From HXMU1420-2 sp034670145 (GTDB lineage: Bacteria > Pseudomonadota > Alphaproteobacteria > Rhodobacterales > Rhodobacteraceae): a DNA stretch of 64,000 bases. Numbering within the stretch: the stretch's first letter is position 1; every line of letters begins with the position of its first letter. The DNA lies in NCBI GenBank assembly GCA_034670145.1, contig JAXMOA010000018.1, positions 62,001 through 126,000 of the forward strand, given 5' to 3'. Below are positions 36,080 through 44,460 of the stretch, in pieces. The position numbers and the translations under genes were made by a program. Below the pieces are notes generated by a model that was not told the DNA's origin, made no database searches, and saw only the letters and a list, made by a program, of their open reading frames with translations.

Positions 36080-36735
36080 GCGGATTCCTCTGTCATTGTT
36101 TCAGCCGCCCGGCGCAGGGCGTCGCACCAGCGTGACACGGCGCGGCGGTCGGACAGAGCGGCGGATGCGTCGATCAGGACGTGCACCTGGGTGCTTGTCG
36201 CGTCGATCTGATTGCAGATCAGCGCAATCTGGCGCTCCCCCAGATGCAGAAGACCGTTGGCGCCGGCCTGCGGCAGGTCAGATCCCGAAAAGGCCGTTTG
36301 CAGGCTGGCCGTCGTGATTGCAGCCTCTGATGCGCTGGCGGTGATGCTGCGCAACGGTTCCAGACCGGCAGCAATCGCTGGTGTTTCAATGGCCTCCTGA
36401 GCGTCGGTGGGAGCGACCCAGATAACGCCTGCGACCTCGCTCACGGCATAGGTTTGGGTCTTGATCGAGGCGGGCGGATCCAGTTCCGGATGCGCCGGCA
36501 CATAGGCGCATTGTCCGTTCTGACCATAGTGCCAGCCGTGATAGAGGCAGGCCAGACGGTCCCCGCGCACAAAGCCATGGCTGAGCCGCATGCCCCGATG
36601 TGGGCAACGGTTGTTCCAGGCCGCCAGCGCGCCCTTGCTGTTGCGCCAGACAACCATATCCACGCCGCCCGCTTGCGCACGCATTACACGGTTTTCTGCA
36701 AGATCCCGTGTCAGTCCAACCGGATAGCTTGTCAC
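36076..36735 (-). CDS. Stand-alone Rieske protein lacking the oxygenase iron site
   Basis: A 219-residue protein. Residues 1-110 are a Rieske domain of oxygenase type (Cys44-x-His46, Cys63-x2-His66, in CPHRGM and CLYHGWHY). Residues 110-219 have no Asp-x2-His-x4-His site. The tail NQIDATSTQVHVLIDASAAL looks like a worn remnant of an oxygenase C-terminal domain. Thus this gene and the next (35234-36079) carry complementary halves of one enzyme. It overlaps that gene by 4 bases. In NdmCDE the Rieske domain is fused to the reductase NdmD; here it is free and no reductase gene is present. Confidence 0.85.
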   Translation of the reverse strand: MTSYPVGLTRDLAENRVMRAQAGGVDMVVWRNSKGALAAWNNRCPHRGMRLSHGFVRGDRLACLYHGWHYGQNGQCAYVPAHPELDPPASIKTQTYAVSEVAGVIWVAPTDAQEAIETPAIAAGLEPLRSITASASEAAITTASLQTAFSGSDLPQAGANGLLHLGERQIALICNQIDATSTQVHVLIDASAALSDRRAVSRWCDALRRAAETMTEESA

Positions 36736-36752
36736 GACGTCACCCCCTGAAG

Positions 36753-36777
36753 CCGGTTTGGTTTATTTTGGAACCGG
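36753..36777. promoter_or_regulatory. Inverted repeat upstream of the split oxygenase genes
   Basis: CCGGTT (36753-36758) and AACCGG (36772-36777) are 13 bases apart in the 120-base gap before the Rieske gene. This gap is the only sizeable one in the operon, so it may hold an internal promoter and operator. Confidence 0.35.
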
Positions 36778-36855
36778 ACCTGACTGCAACAAATGTCGTC
36801 AACTCCGCGGGAAAAATGCGTAATTCCTGATCGAAATGGACCACGTGATCAAAAA

Positions 36856-37125
36856 TTAAGCAACTTCGAATTGGGTTGGTGGCGCGTTGAAGTGATAATC
36901 CTTGCGGTCGATGGTTTCGATCATCGCATCCATCGGACCCAGGTTGCAGGCGACCTCCATCGCGTCGACCAGCGCGTCGGGCCCGGTAAGGGCGATGGTG
37001 ATCAGACAGTCACTGTCGCGGCTGACCCAGCCTTTGAGGTCAAGCAGCCGGGCGCGATGGCAAATCCAGGGAACCACAGAGGCTGAGTGCAGTTTCCCGC
37101 GCAGAATGATGCGGGCACCAGTCAT
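36856..37125 (-). CDS. Acylphosphatase-like protein without the catalytic residues
   Basis: The 89-residue product has the acylphosphatase layout: RIILRGKLH, a helix, then LDLKGWVSRDSDCLITIALTGP and a second helix. Acylphosphatases need Arg in the GVGFR loop and Asn in GWVRN. Here the aligned segments are HSASVV and GWVSRD, so both appear lost. It is therefore likely a non-enzymatic relative. It overlaps the nucleoside deaminase gene by 4 bases (ATGA), which implies coupled synthesis and perhaps a physical partnership. Confidence 0.65.
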   Translation of the reverse strand: MTGARIILRGKLHSASVVPWICHRARLLDLKGWVSRDSDCLITIALTGPDALVDAMEVACNLGPMDAMIETIDRKDYHFNAPPTQFEVA

Positions 37126-37607
37126 GTGCTGCGCCAGAACGCGCGGTGTTGGTCTGCGATGATCTCTTCCAATTCAACGAAGGGACCGCGCACGGTGACA
37201 GGGCGCTGACCAGAGGCAAAGATGGTGCGGCATTCCAGGTCCTGGGTCGGGTTTTCGGGGTCGTCGCCGGTCAGTTCGCCCAATCTGCGTTCAGTCATGC
37301 CAAAAACCACGGCCCCGATTTCGGCCCAATAGACCGTTCCGGCGCACATGGAGCATGGCTCTACCGATGTGTAGAGCGTTGCGCCGCGCAATGTTGGGAT
37401 ATCGAAGGCGCGCGCGGCATGACGGGCGAGGTTGGCCTCGGCGTGGCCCGGGCCTTTGTCGATGGAAAAGGAGTTCTGACCTTCGGCCAGCACCTGACCC
37501 TCGGCCGAGACAAGCACCGCGCCGAACGGGTGATTGCCGCTTTGGACGGCGTCATCGGCCAGGCGAATGCTGTGGTGGAGAAACTGGAGGTCGGTGTCGC
37601 GAGTCAT
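37122..37607 (-). CDS. Nucleoside/base deaminase of the cytidine deaminase fold
   Basis: The 161-residue zinc protein has the deaminase signature HAEANL (His ligand and proton-shuttling Glu) and PCSMCAG (two Cys ligands), in the spacing of the TadA/guanine deaminase subgroup. It could deaminate guanine, a methylated guanine, adenine or cytosine; the position at the head of the purine operon favours a purine. The operon already contains an amidohydrolase-type guanine deaminase, so the two probably act on different compounds. Confidence 0.82.
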   Translation of the reverse strand: MTRDTDLQFLHHSIRLADDAVQSGNHPFGAVLVSAEGQVLAEGQNSFSIDKGPGHAEANLARHAARAFDIPTLRGATLYTSVEPCSMCAGTVYWAEIGAVVFGMTERRLGELTGDDPENPTQDLECRTIFASGQRPVTVRGPFVELEEIIADQHRAFWRST

Positions 37608-37686
37608 GATGTGGGTCCGGCAAATCGTGTTTGGACCCTATCAGGCCACAAGTGGACGCCGGACAGAAGCGAAATCTATGCCAGCG

Positions 37687-40600
37687 CTAGCCCCCCGCCA
37701 CAACAAAAGGCGCCCATGCCGAAGGATGACGCCATCGTGGGATGGCAGGCGTGTCGATCATCATCAGCATGGCCTGACGCAGGGCCCGGGCGCTGGCGAC
37801 GGTTTGGCCGTTGGATTGCCCCTGAACCTGAGATGGGTCCGCGTCAGCGAGGGCGGCGAACATGGAGGTTGTGAGGGCGACGGTCGCGTCCGATTGCACG
37901 GGCCAATGCGACACCAGCAGTTTGCGCGCTCCGGCATAGAAAAACGCTCGGGCCAGGCCGGACAGGCCTTCGGTGCTGTCAGCGGTCGGCCCGGCGGCGG
38001 TGTTACAGGCCGAGAGGATGACCCAATCGGCATTCAGCGACAGTTCGGCGATTTGGCTGGCCCGCAGCAGGCCGCTATTGCGCCCGGGTTCGGGCGACAG
38101 GGCAAGCGCCGGTTCGCCCAGTCCGCGCGCTTCGCCGCCCAAAAGCCCATGTGTGGCAAATGCGATGACGCGGGCCTGACCCGGGTCGGCCTGTTCGAAT
38201 TGCGAGATGGAGGCCGTCTGACCCAGCAACAACTTGCCCTGCCCGTCTGCGATACTGGCGTCCAACTCGCGCAGCTCTTGCGCTGTGTCCGGCAGTGGCG
38301 CGAGGGACACGGCCTGGAGCGTCGCGTCGAAGACTGGATTGCCGACCCCCAGGAAGGCGGTTTGGCCGGCGCCCTCCACCGTCTGCGTGCGCAGGTTTTT
38401 GAGGCTGGCGGGCACGGGCAGTGTCGCAAAGGCGAAGTCCCGGATAGCCCATGGCACTGCGCTCAGCTGGTCAGGGTCGGCCACAGGCTGGGTGACCAGC
38501 AGCCCGAATGGCAGGGTTTGCAGGGCATCATCCGGTGCGATCAATATCGTTCCCTCAACCGGCAGAAAGGGTGCCACCGGCCCCAGAACCGAGGTATAAA
38601 GCTCATGCGCCAGCGCGACGTCAAAGCTGTTGTCGCGGTCAGCCGGCGTTTGGGTCGAAAAGGCGCCGCGCAAGGATTGGTTCGGGTCTATTGAACCGCG
38701 CAAGCGATCCACCGTGTCGCGCAGCCAACCGGGCGAGACGTCGGCCCGGTGCCAGACAACAGCCTGTGACGTGATCGCAAAGACGTGGAGCCCTCTGTCT
38801 GTGGCCAGATAGGTCACCATCGCCTCGTCCGGGCGCAGCAGGTCGCGGGCCTCTTCAAGCGACATCGTCCGGAGCACGGCCTGGGCGGAAAAGGCAGGGA
38901 AGGATTGAGCGAGGTCTGCTTCGATTCCGGTGATTTCGGCGTCGATGCGCAGGACTTCGCCCCGACCGGCCAGACCTGCCGACTCGGCCACAGAGCGGGC
39001 GTTGATCAGGCGGTCGCGTTGGCGCAGAAGGTCGGCCAGGCGGTCGTCACCGGTTGCCAGACGCTCGGTCATGGCGGCGATGGCGCGCCCGGCCTCGGAA
39101 TGGCGCACGGTCTGGATCTGGTGAAACGCTTCCGCCAGCAAATCGGGGTAGGTCCCGCCCTGCTCCAGCGCAACGACGCCTTCGAATGTCCCCACGTTCC
39201 AGGGAAACAGGAAAGGGCTGGCCTGAGAACAACCGGTTGCCGTGCATGGCCCGATCGGGGGGTCAACAACCAGACTGTCAAAGCCCGCATCAATGGCCTG
39301 CTCCATCACGGTGGCGTAGCGGGCGATGTCGCGTTTGAGCGTGACAGATTGACGGGCCGGGATGGTCGAGAGCATCGCCTCGGCGACGTCAAAGGCCTGA
39401 CCCGACATTGCGGCCAGCAGGTCGGCGTCAGAGCGCAGGCTGTCCTCGTGCTGGATGCCCAATCGGCCCAGCCCGGCCAGCGCAAGCGCCAGATCGCTGC
39501 CCTGAGCATTGGGCCAGAGCCAGACCGCGCTGTAGTGGGTGCGTGCGATGTCCGTTTGGCCGCTGCGTTCCTGCAAGGCGCCCAACCGCAACAGGGTGCC
39601 ATAGACCAGCCGTTGAAGATAGGCGTCCTGCGCAAAGGATTCCGGTGCCAGGACGGTGTCAAAAGCTGTGCCCTGGAGGTCGTCGGGGCCCAGCGCGACG
39701 GCCTCGTCCGGCAGGTCCTGAAGGTAGTCGAAAGTGAGGAAGAGGATTTCCAGCATGGTCTGGACGGTGCCATATTCGACGAGTCCGCCCGGATCGATCT
39801 GGCCCAGTTCCGTCAGCCAGTCATTGATCCGCGTCATGACGCCCTGCGCGTCTTGCGTCTGGTTCCGGGTGTCGGCCAGGTATGACAGCACCTGCATCAG
39901 CACCCGGGTCTGATCATCAGCGCTCAGGTCCTCGCCCTCCAGCAGGTCCTGGGCCAGGGCCATCGCCGAAGGCCGGTTGCCAAGCCGCCAGTCGATCAGC
40001 GCCGCTGCCTTTATGGCCCGAATGCGCAGGTCAGGTGGCGCGATAAGCGCGAGGTCCAGGTAGCCTTCCCGCGCGTCCAGCGCGCGACCCAACAGCTCTG
40101 ACACCCGCAGTTTCAGCAAACGGCCGCCCGGGTAGGGTTCGCCGGTTTCCGCTTCGATCTGGTCAAGCAGGGTTTGCAGCGGTGTGAGGTGGCGTTCGAC
40201 CGTCGGAATAAAGCTGGAACGGGCCTGGGTGTAGAGGGCGGCGATCTGAGTCATCGCGATTTCGGTGTCGGAAAACCTTTCGCGCCAACTGTCCATCTCC
40301 ATCCAGCGTGTGGAAGATTCAAGCGCGGTCCCCGCCATGGCGAACAGGCCCATTTCGGTGTAGATGACCCCCTGTAGGCGATCATATTCCGGCAACCGTT
40401 TGGTGAGCATGGGCTGGTGGCTTTTGGCAGTCGACAGGGTTTCGAGCGCGGCGTTGTTGTCGCTGGCCTGAAATTCGTTCTGGGCCTTGTAGAAATAGAG
40501 ATCGGACAGAAAGAACGGGTCGTTTGCGCCAGAGTTCTCGAACACGGCGATGGCCTGACCGATGCTCTGTGCGACGCCGGCATTGTCGCCCGATTGCATT

Positions 40601-40698
40601 TGCTGCGAGGCGCGTTCGAGCCAGCCGTTCACCGTTGTCTGTGCACAAAGCCCCGATGCGGTGGTGAGCAACAAGGAGAGGAGGATCAGGATTCGCAT
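37687..40698 (-). CDS. Exported TPR-CHAT domain protein
   Basis: A 1003-residue protein. An N-terminal signal peptide (MRILILLSLLLTTASGLCAQ) is followed by about 550 residues of helical TPR-like repeats and a helical linker, then a C-terminal CHAT domain (about 690-1003). The caspase-like catalytic dyad is present: His850 in FATHGLLGG and Cys898 in LSACNTAAG. CHAT proteins are separase/caspase-related peptidases; export to the periplasm is predicted from the signal peptide. The target is unknown. It has no CRISPR genes near it. It is transcribed toward the purine operon with a 79-base gap, and diverges from the 40849 gene. Confidence 0.85.
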   Translation of the reverse strand: MRILILLSLLLTTASGLCAQTTVNGWLERASQQMQSGDNAGVAQSIGQAIAVFENSGANDPFFLSDLYFYKAQNEFQASDNNAALETLSTAKSHQPMLTKRLPEYDRLQGVIYTEMGLFAMAGTALESSTRWMEMDSWRERFSDTEIAMTQIAALYTQARSSFIPTVERHLTPLQTLLDQIEAETGEPYPGGRLLKLRVSELLGRALDAREGYLDLALIAPPDLRIRAIKAAALIDWRLGNRPSAMALAQDLLEGEDLSADDQTRVLMQVLSYLADTRNQTQDAQGVMTRINDWLTELGQIDPGGLVEYGTVQTMLEILFLTFDYLQDLPDEAVALGPDDLQGTAFDTVLAPESFAQDAYLQRLVYGTLLRLGALQERSGQTDIARTHYSAVWLWPNAQGSDLALALAGLGRLGIQHEDSLRSDADLLAAMSGQAFDVAEAMLSTIPARQSVTLKRDIARYATVMEQAIDAGFDSLVVDPPIGPCTATGCSQASPFLFPWNVGTFEGVVALEQGGTYPDLLAEAFHQIQTVRHSEAGRAIAAMTERLATGDDRLADLLRQRDRLINARSVAESAGLAGRGEVLRIDAEITGIEADLAQSFPAFSAQAVLRTMSLEEARDLLRPDEAMVTYLATDRGLHVFAITSQAVVWHRADVSPGWLRDTVDRLRGSIDPNQSLRGAFSTQTPADRDNSFDVALAHELYTSVLGPVAPFLPVEGTILIAPDDALQTLPFGLLVTQPVADPDQLSAVPWAIRDFAFATLPVPASLKNLRTQTVEGAGQTAFLGVGNPVFDATLQAVSLAPLPDTAQELRELDASIADGQGKLLLGQTASISQFEQADPGQARVIAFATHGLLGGEARGLGEPALALSPEPGRNSGLLRASQIAELSLNADWVILSACNTAAGPTADSTEGLSGLARAFFYAGARKLLVSHWPVQSDATVALTTSMFAALADADPSQVQGQSNGQTVASARALRQAMLMMIDTPAIPRWRHPSAWAPFVVAGG

Positions 40699-40848
40699 GC
40701 GTGCAGTTTATCGCGGTTCGACCTTTTGCATATGCCGCGCATGGGCTTTTGTCAGAGTGGCGCGGACAAAATGCTGTTTAGCCCCTTGCCTGAGGCGCGC
40801 GGGCCGCGTCTTGTGTTGGGGAACATCACCTGCGCAGGGGAGAGACCA

Positions 40849-42135
40849 ATGCCAAACGCCGCCTTGTTGCAGCATAATGAAACCCAGTTTCGGAAATCCA
40901 TTGTACCGCTAAGCCCGGGCATGTGGACCGCTGTGGGGTATGCGGCCTCGACCCAGCATATGATCGAGGGCGAAAGCACGGTCACGATCATTGATACATC
41001 CGAAAGCACGGGCGCCGCCGAAGCGGTGATGGCCGAGTTTCGCAAGCTGACGAACAAGCCGGTGGCGCGGATCATTTATACGCATAGTCACCGGGATCAC
41101 ATATCCGGCGCCAGCGTGTTTGCGCATCAGGCTCAGACGCAGGGCGAGCCGGGTGAGATGCCGGTTGAGATTCTGGCCAGTGCCGGGTTCAATTCGGATC
41201 TGGTGGGGCAGGATGCCAGCCAGATCCTGCCCCACAAGGCGCTGAACCGGCGGACCGTTGCGCAATTCGGGATCGGGCTGACTGCGGCAGAGCGGGTGTC
41301 ACTGGGATGCGGCCCCGGTGACCGGCCGATGCAGGGATTGGGGGCCGGGCATGTGCCGCCAACCCGGCTGATCGAGGCGGACCAGCCGCTGGATCTGGAT
41401 GGGGTGCGCGTTCAATTGATGATGGCTCCGGGAGAGACGGCTGATCACATGGTCGTTTGGTGTCCGGAGGCCGGCGTGCTGTTTCCCGGTGACAACTGGT
41501 ATCACGCATTTCCCAACCTCTATGCGATTCGTGGCACGCCCTATCGCGATTATGCCGCCTGGGCGGACAGCCTGTCGATGCTCGCCCATTTGGGGGCCGA
41601 GGTCTTGGCACCCGGTCACACAATGCCGGTTTTCGGCGCTGCGAAAGTGCGTGAGGTGCTGACCTCGACCCGCGCGGCGATCCTGCATGTGATGCAACAC
41701 ACGGCGGATGGTATGGATGCCGGGCTGGCGATGGACGATATTGTTGCCTCGCTGCGTTTGCCGCCCGAGCTGGCGGACAAGCCCTGGCTGGGCGAGTATT
41801 ATGGCAAGGCCGGCTGGTCGGCGCGGGCCTATGCCTCTGGAACGTTGGGCTGGTATGATGGCAATCCGACCCATCTGGGCACGCTTGCCAGCGCAGAGCG
41901 CGCTGCGCATATGGCGCGTTTGGCCGGTGGTGCCGAGGCCTTGATGCATGCGGCCCGCCAAACCGACGATCTGCAGTGGCGCATGGAGTTATGCGATCAT
42001 TTGATTGCTCTGGGCGAGCCCGCCCAGCAGCTAAAGGCCGAGACCATGGAGGCATTGGCAGAGACCGAAATCAACGCGACAGCGCGCAACACCTATTTGT
42101 GGCAAGCCCGGCAATTGCAGTCGCAAGACGGCTGA
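40849..42135 (+). CDS. Alkylsulfatase-like metallo-beta-lactamase fold hydrolase
   Basis: The ATG at 40849 (GGGGAGAG upstream) gives 428 residues. The N-terminal MBL domain has YTHSHRDHISG (dizinc motif) and later metal ligands in MAPGETADHMVVW and FPGDNWYH. After it comes the dimerisation domain typical of SdsA1/BDS1 alkylsulfatases (GWSARAYASGTLGWYDGNPTHLG). The SCP2-like C-terminal domain that these enzymes use to hold the alkyl chain is missing, since full-length members reach about 650 residues. No signal peptide is seen. It may hydrolyse a smaller sulfate or other ester. Confidence 0.82.
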   Translation: MPNAALLQHNETQFRKSIVPLSPGMWTAVGYAASTQHMIEGESTVTIIDTSESTGAAEAVMAEFRKLTNKPVARIIYTHSHRDHISGASVFAHQAQTQGEPGEMPVEILASAGFNSDLVGQDASQILPHKALNRRTVAQFGIGLTAAERVSLGCGPGDRPMQGLGAGHVPPTRLIEADQPLDLDGVRVQLMMAPGETADHMVVWCPEAGVLFPGDNWYHAFPNLYAIRGTPYRDYAAWADSLSMLAHLGAEVLAPGHTMPVFGAAKVREVLTSTRAAILHVMQHTADGMDAGLAMDDIVASLRLPPELADKPWLGEYYGKAGWSARAYASGTLGWYDGNPTHLGTLASAERAAHMARLAGGAEALMHAARQTDDLQWRMELCDHLIALGEPAQQLKAETMEALAETEINATARNTYLWQARQLQSQDG

Positions 42136-42201
42136 ACATCCGGCCTGCGTGCCCCTGCCCGGCTGACTTTCTGGGCAGTTGCCATGGTCCGCGCCATAAA
42201 C

Positions 42202-42227
42202 TCAAGGCTTATAATATTTAAGCTTGA
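42202..42227 (+). promoter_or_regulatory. Consensus -10 hexamer inside a dyad upstream of livK
   Basis: A perfect TATAAT (42210-42215) lies inside an imperfect dyad: TCAAG (42202-42206) with CTTGA (42223-42227) and CTTA (42208-42211) with TAAG (42219-42222). The stretch is much more AT-rich than its surroundings. I find no good -35 hexamer at 17 bases, so a regulator may be needed. Confidence 0.5.
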
Positions 42228-42330
42228 AATAATTTTACGGCTCACCTAGCGTCAAATGAAATTCCAGACGCTTGATCTGTAAAAAATAGGGGTCGAATGG
42301 CCCAATCAATCCAACCCCAGGAGGTTCAAC

Positions 42331-43470
42331 ATGAAACGCACATTCGCTTCAACTCTCGCCGCTGCCTCGGTTTTGGCCGCGGGCATGGCCATGGCCGAAC
42401 CGGTCAAGGTCGGCATGATCACAACGCTGTCCGGGGGCGGCGCAAGCCTGGGGCAGGCGATTCGCGATGGCTTTATGCTGGCGGTGAAAGAGGCCGGGAA
42501 CCCAGAGCTGGAGATCATTATCGAAGACGACCAGCGCAAGCCTGATATTGCTGTGCAACTGGCGGACAAGATGATCCAGTCGGAAAAGGTTGATATTCTG
42601 ACCGGCATCGTATGGTCCAACCTGGCTATGGCGGTTGTTCCGGCGTCGACGGCGCAGGGCAAGATCTATTTGTCGCCCAATGCCGGCCCTTCTGCATTGG
42701 CGGGCAAGGGATGTAATCCGCTGTATTTCAATGTCGCCTGGCAGAATGACAACCTGCATGAGGCTGCGGGCGGATATGCCAATACGGCCGGTTTCAAGAA
42801 CAGCTTTGTGATGGCGCCGAACTATCCTGCCGGTCATGACGCGCTGACCGGGTACAAGCGGATGTACGAAGGCGAAATCGCGGGTGAGCTGCTGACCAAA
42901 CTGGGTCAGACGGATTATGCCTCGGAGATTGCCCAAATCCGGGCCAGCGGCGCGGACAGTGTGTTCTTTTTCCTGCCCGGTGGCATGGGCATCGCGTTTT
43001 TGAAGCAATATGCGGACAGTGGCGTGGACATCCCGCTGGTCGGACCGGCGTTTAGCTTTGATCAGGATATCTTGCAGGCTGTTGGGGATGCCGCGATGGG
43101 CGTGCACAACACCAGCCAGTGGAACAAGGACCTGGACAACCCAGCCAACGCCAAGTTCGTCGAAGGTTTTGTCGCGGAATACGGCCGCTTGCCTTCGTTG
43201 ATGGCAAGCCAGGGCTATGACACGGCAAACCTGCTGCTGAGTGCGATGGCCAAGGCCGACGTTTCGGATCAGGACGCGTTTTTGACGGCCCTGCGTGCTG
43301 CGGATTTCGATTCGGTTCGCGGTGATTTTGCCTTTGGGTCGAACCAGCATCCGGTTCAGAACATCTATGTGCGCAAGGTGGTCAAAGAGGGTGACGTCTA
43401 TACCAACGAACTGGTTGGCCTTGCACTGGAAAATCACGGCGACGTCTATGCCGCTGAGTGCAAGATGTGA
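42331..43470 (+). CDS. LIV-type ABC transporter periplasmic binding protein
   Basis: A 379-residue type I periplasmic binding protein with a signal peptide (cleavage after MAMA-E). It has VGMITTLSGGGASLGQAIRDGF at the start (written here as visible in residues 26-47), an IIEDDQRKPDIAVQ segment and the hinge GPAFSFDQDIL. A strong AGGAGG-like ribosome site precedes the ATG. Sequence does not show leucine specificity; many members take up aromatic acids or amides. Here a CoA ligase and ring-modifying enzymes follow, so an aromatic or heterocyclic acid is a plausible cargo. Confidence 0.88.
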   Translation: MKRTFASTLAAASVLAAGMAMAEPVKVGMITTLSGGGASLGQAIRDGFMLAVKEAGNPELEIIIEDDQRKPDIAVQLADKMIQSEKVDILTGIVWSNLAMAVVPASTAQGKIYLSPNAGPSALAGKGCNPLYFNVAWQNDNLHEAAGGYANTAGFKNSFVMAPNYPAGHDALTGYKRMYEGEIAGELLTKLGQTDYASEIAQIRASGADSVFFFLPGGMGIAFLKQYADSGVDIPLVGPAFSFDQDILQAVGDAAMGVHNTSQWNKDLDNPANAKFVEGFVAEYGRLPSLMASQGYDTANLLLSAMAKADVSDQDAFLTALRAADFDSVRGDFAFGSNQHPVQNIYVRKVVKEGDVYTNELVGLALENHGDVYAAECKM

Positions 43471-43487
43471 TTGCAGATTGATTGCCT

Positions 43488-43516
43488 TTGGGCGCGGCTG
43501 GTTATGCCGCGCCCAA
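43488..43516 (+). terminator. Strong intra-operon hairpin after the binding-protein gene
   Basis: A perfect 11-base stem, TTGGGCGCGGC (43488-43498) with GCCGCGCCCAA (43506-43516), lies 18 bases after the stop. No T run follows, so it probably stabilises the upstream mRNA or partly terminates, giving more binding protein than permease. Confidence 0.7.
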
Positions 43517-43539
43517 GTTGATTTCTGGAGAATTTTGAC

Positions 43540-44460
43540 GTGAGCTATCTGCTGCTGGCCGAGCAACTCCTGAATGGTGTGCAGTTTGGCATGATGTTGT
43601 TTCTGACCGCGTCGGGCCTGACGTTGATCTTTGGTGTGATGGGTCTGATCAATCTGGCGCATGGCTCTTTGTTCATGATCGGCGCTTTTGCGGCGGCGGC
43701 GGTGGCGGCAATGACGGGCAGTTTTGTCATTGCCCTGGCGGCCAGTATCGCGGCGGCGGCGGCAGCGGGTGTTCTGGTTGAAATTCTGGTGCTCAGGCGG
43801 CTCTATACACGGGCGCATCTGGATCAGGTGCTGGCCACCTTTGCGCTGATCCTGATTTTTTCCGAAGGCACGCGCTGGTTATTCGGCTCTTTCCCCTTGT
43901 TTCTGGAGATCCCGCCTGCCCTGTCCGGGCCAATCAGCCTGCCGGGCGGGTTGGAGTATCCTTTGTACCGCCTGACCATCATTGGAGTTGGCCTGGTGAT
44001 TGCGGCGGGCCTGTTCCTGCTGATCGCCAAGACCCGGCTGGGTATCCAGATCCGGGCCGGTGAAAATGACCGCGAGATGATCGCCGCCTTGGGGGTGAAC
44101 ATCGCCCAGCTTTATACGCTGGTCTTTGCCTTGGGCGCTGCCCTGGCCGGGTTTGCCGGCGCCATGGTGGGCGCGTTGCAATCGGTGCAGGTCGGCATGG
44201 GAGAGCCGGTGTTGATTCTGGCCTTTGTTGTCATTGTGATTGGCGGTATCGGGTCCATCAAGGGCGCCTTGGTGGGGTCTCTGCTGGTGGGGGTGACGGA
44301 TAATCTGGGTGGCTTTCTGCTGCCGGCGTTGTTCCGGAACTTCATGGACAATTCGGCCGCGACGGCGACGGGGTCGGCGATTGCTTCGATGTTGATTTAT
44401 ATCTTGATGGCCATGGTTTTGATGGTGCGCCCGCAGGGCCTGTTTGGAGCAAGGACATGA
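43540..44460 (+). CDS. livH: LivH-type ABC transporter permease
   Basis: The 306-residue membrane protein starts at a GTG (43540) with CTGGAG upstream. It shows the branched-chain-type permease pattern of about eight helices, LTLIFGVMGLINLAHGSL near the N-terminus and the ATPase-contact loop IQIRAGENDREMIAALGVN. It forms the channel with LivM; the genes overlap by 4 bases. Confidence 0.92.
   Translation: MSYLLLAEQLLNGVQFGMMLFLTASGLTLIFGVMGLINLAHGSLFMIGAFAAAAVAAMTGSFVIALAASIAAAAAAGVLVEILVLRRLYTRAHLDQVLATFALILIFSEGTRWLFGSFPLFLEIPPALSGPISLPGGLEYPLYRLTIIGVGLVIAAGLFLLIAKTRLGIQIRAGENDREMIAALGVNIAQLYTLVFALGAALAGFAGAMVGALQSVQVGMGEPVLILAFVVIVIGGIGSIKGALVGSLLVGVTDNLGGFLLPALFRNFMDNSAATATGSAIASMLIYILMAMVLMVRPQGLFGART

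Noticed and set aside
37687..40698. CHAT protein as part of a CRISPR or gasdermin-type immune system
   Set aside because: It has a signal peptide, and no Cas, gasdermin, effector or repeat array is near it.
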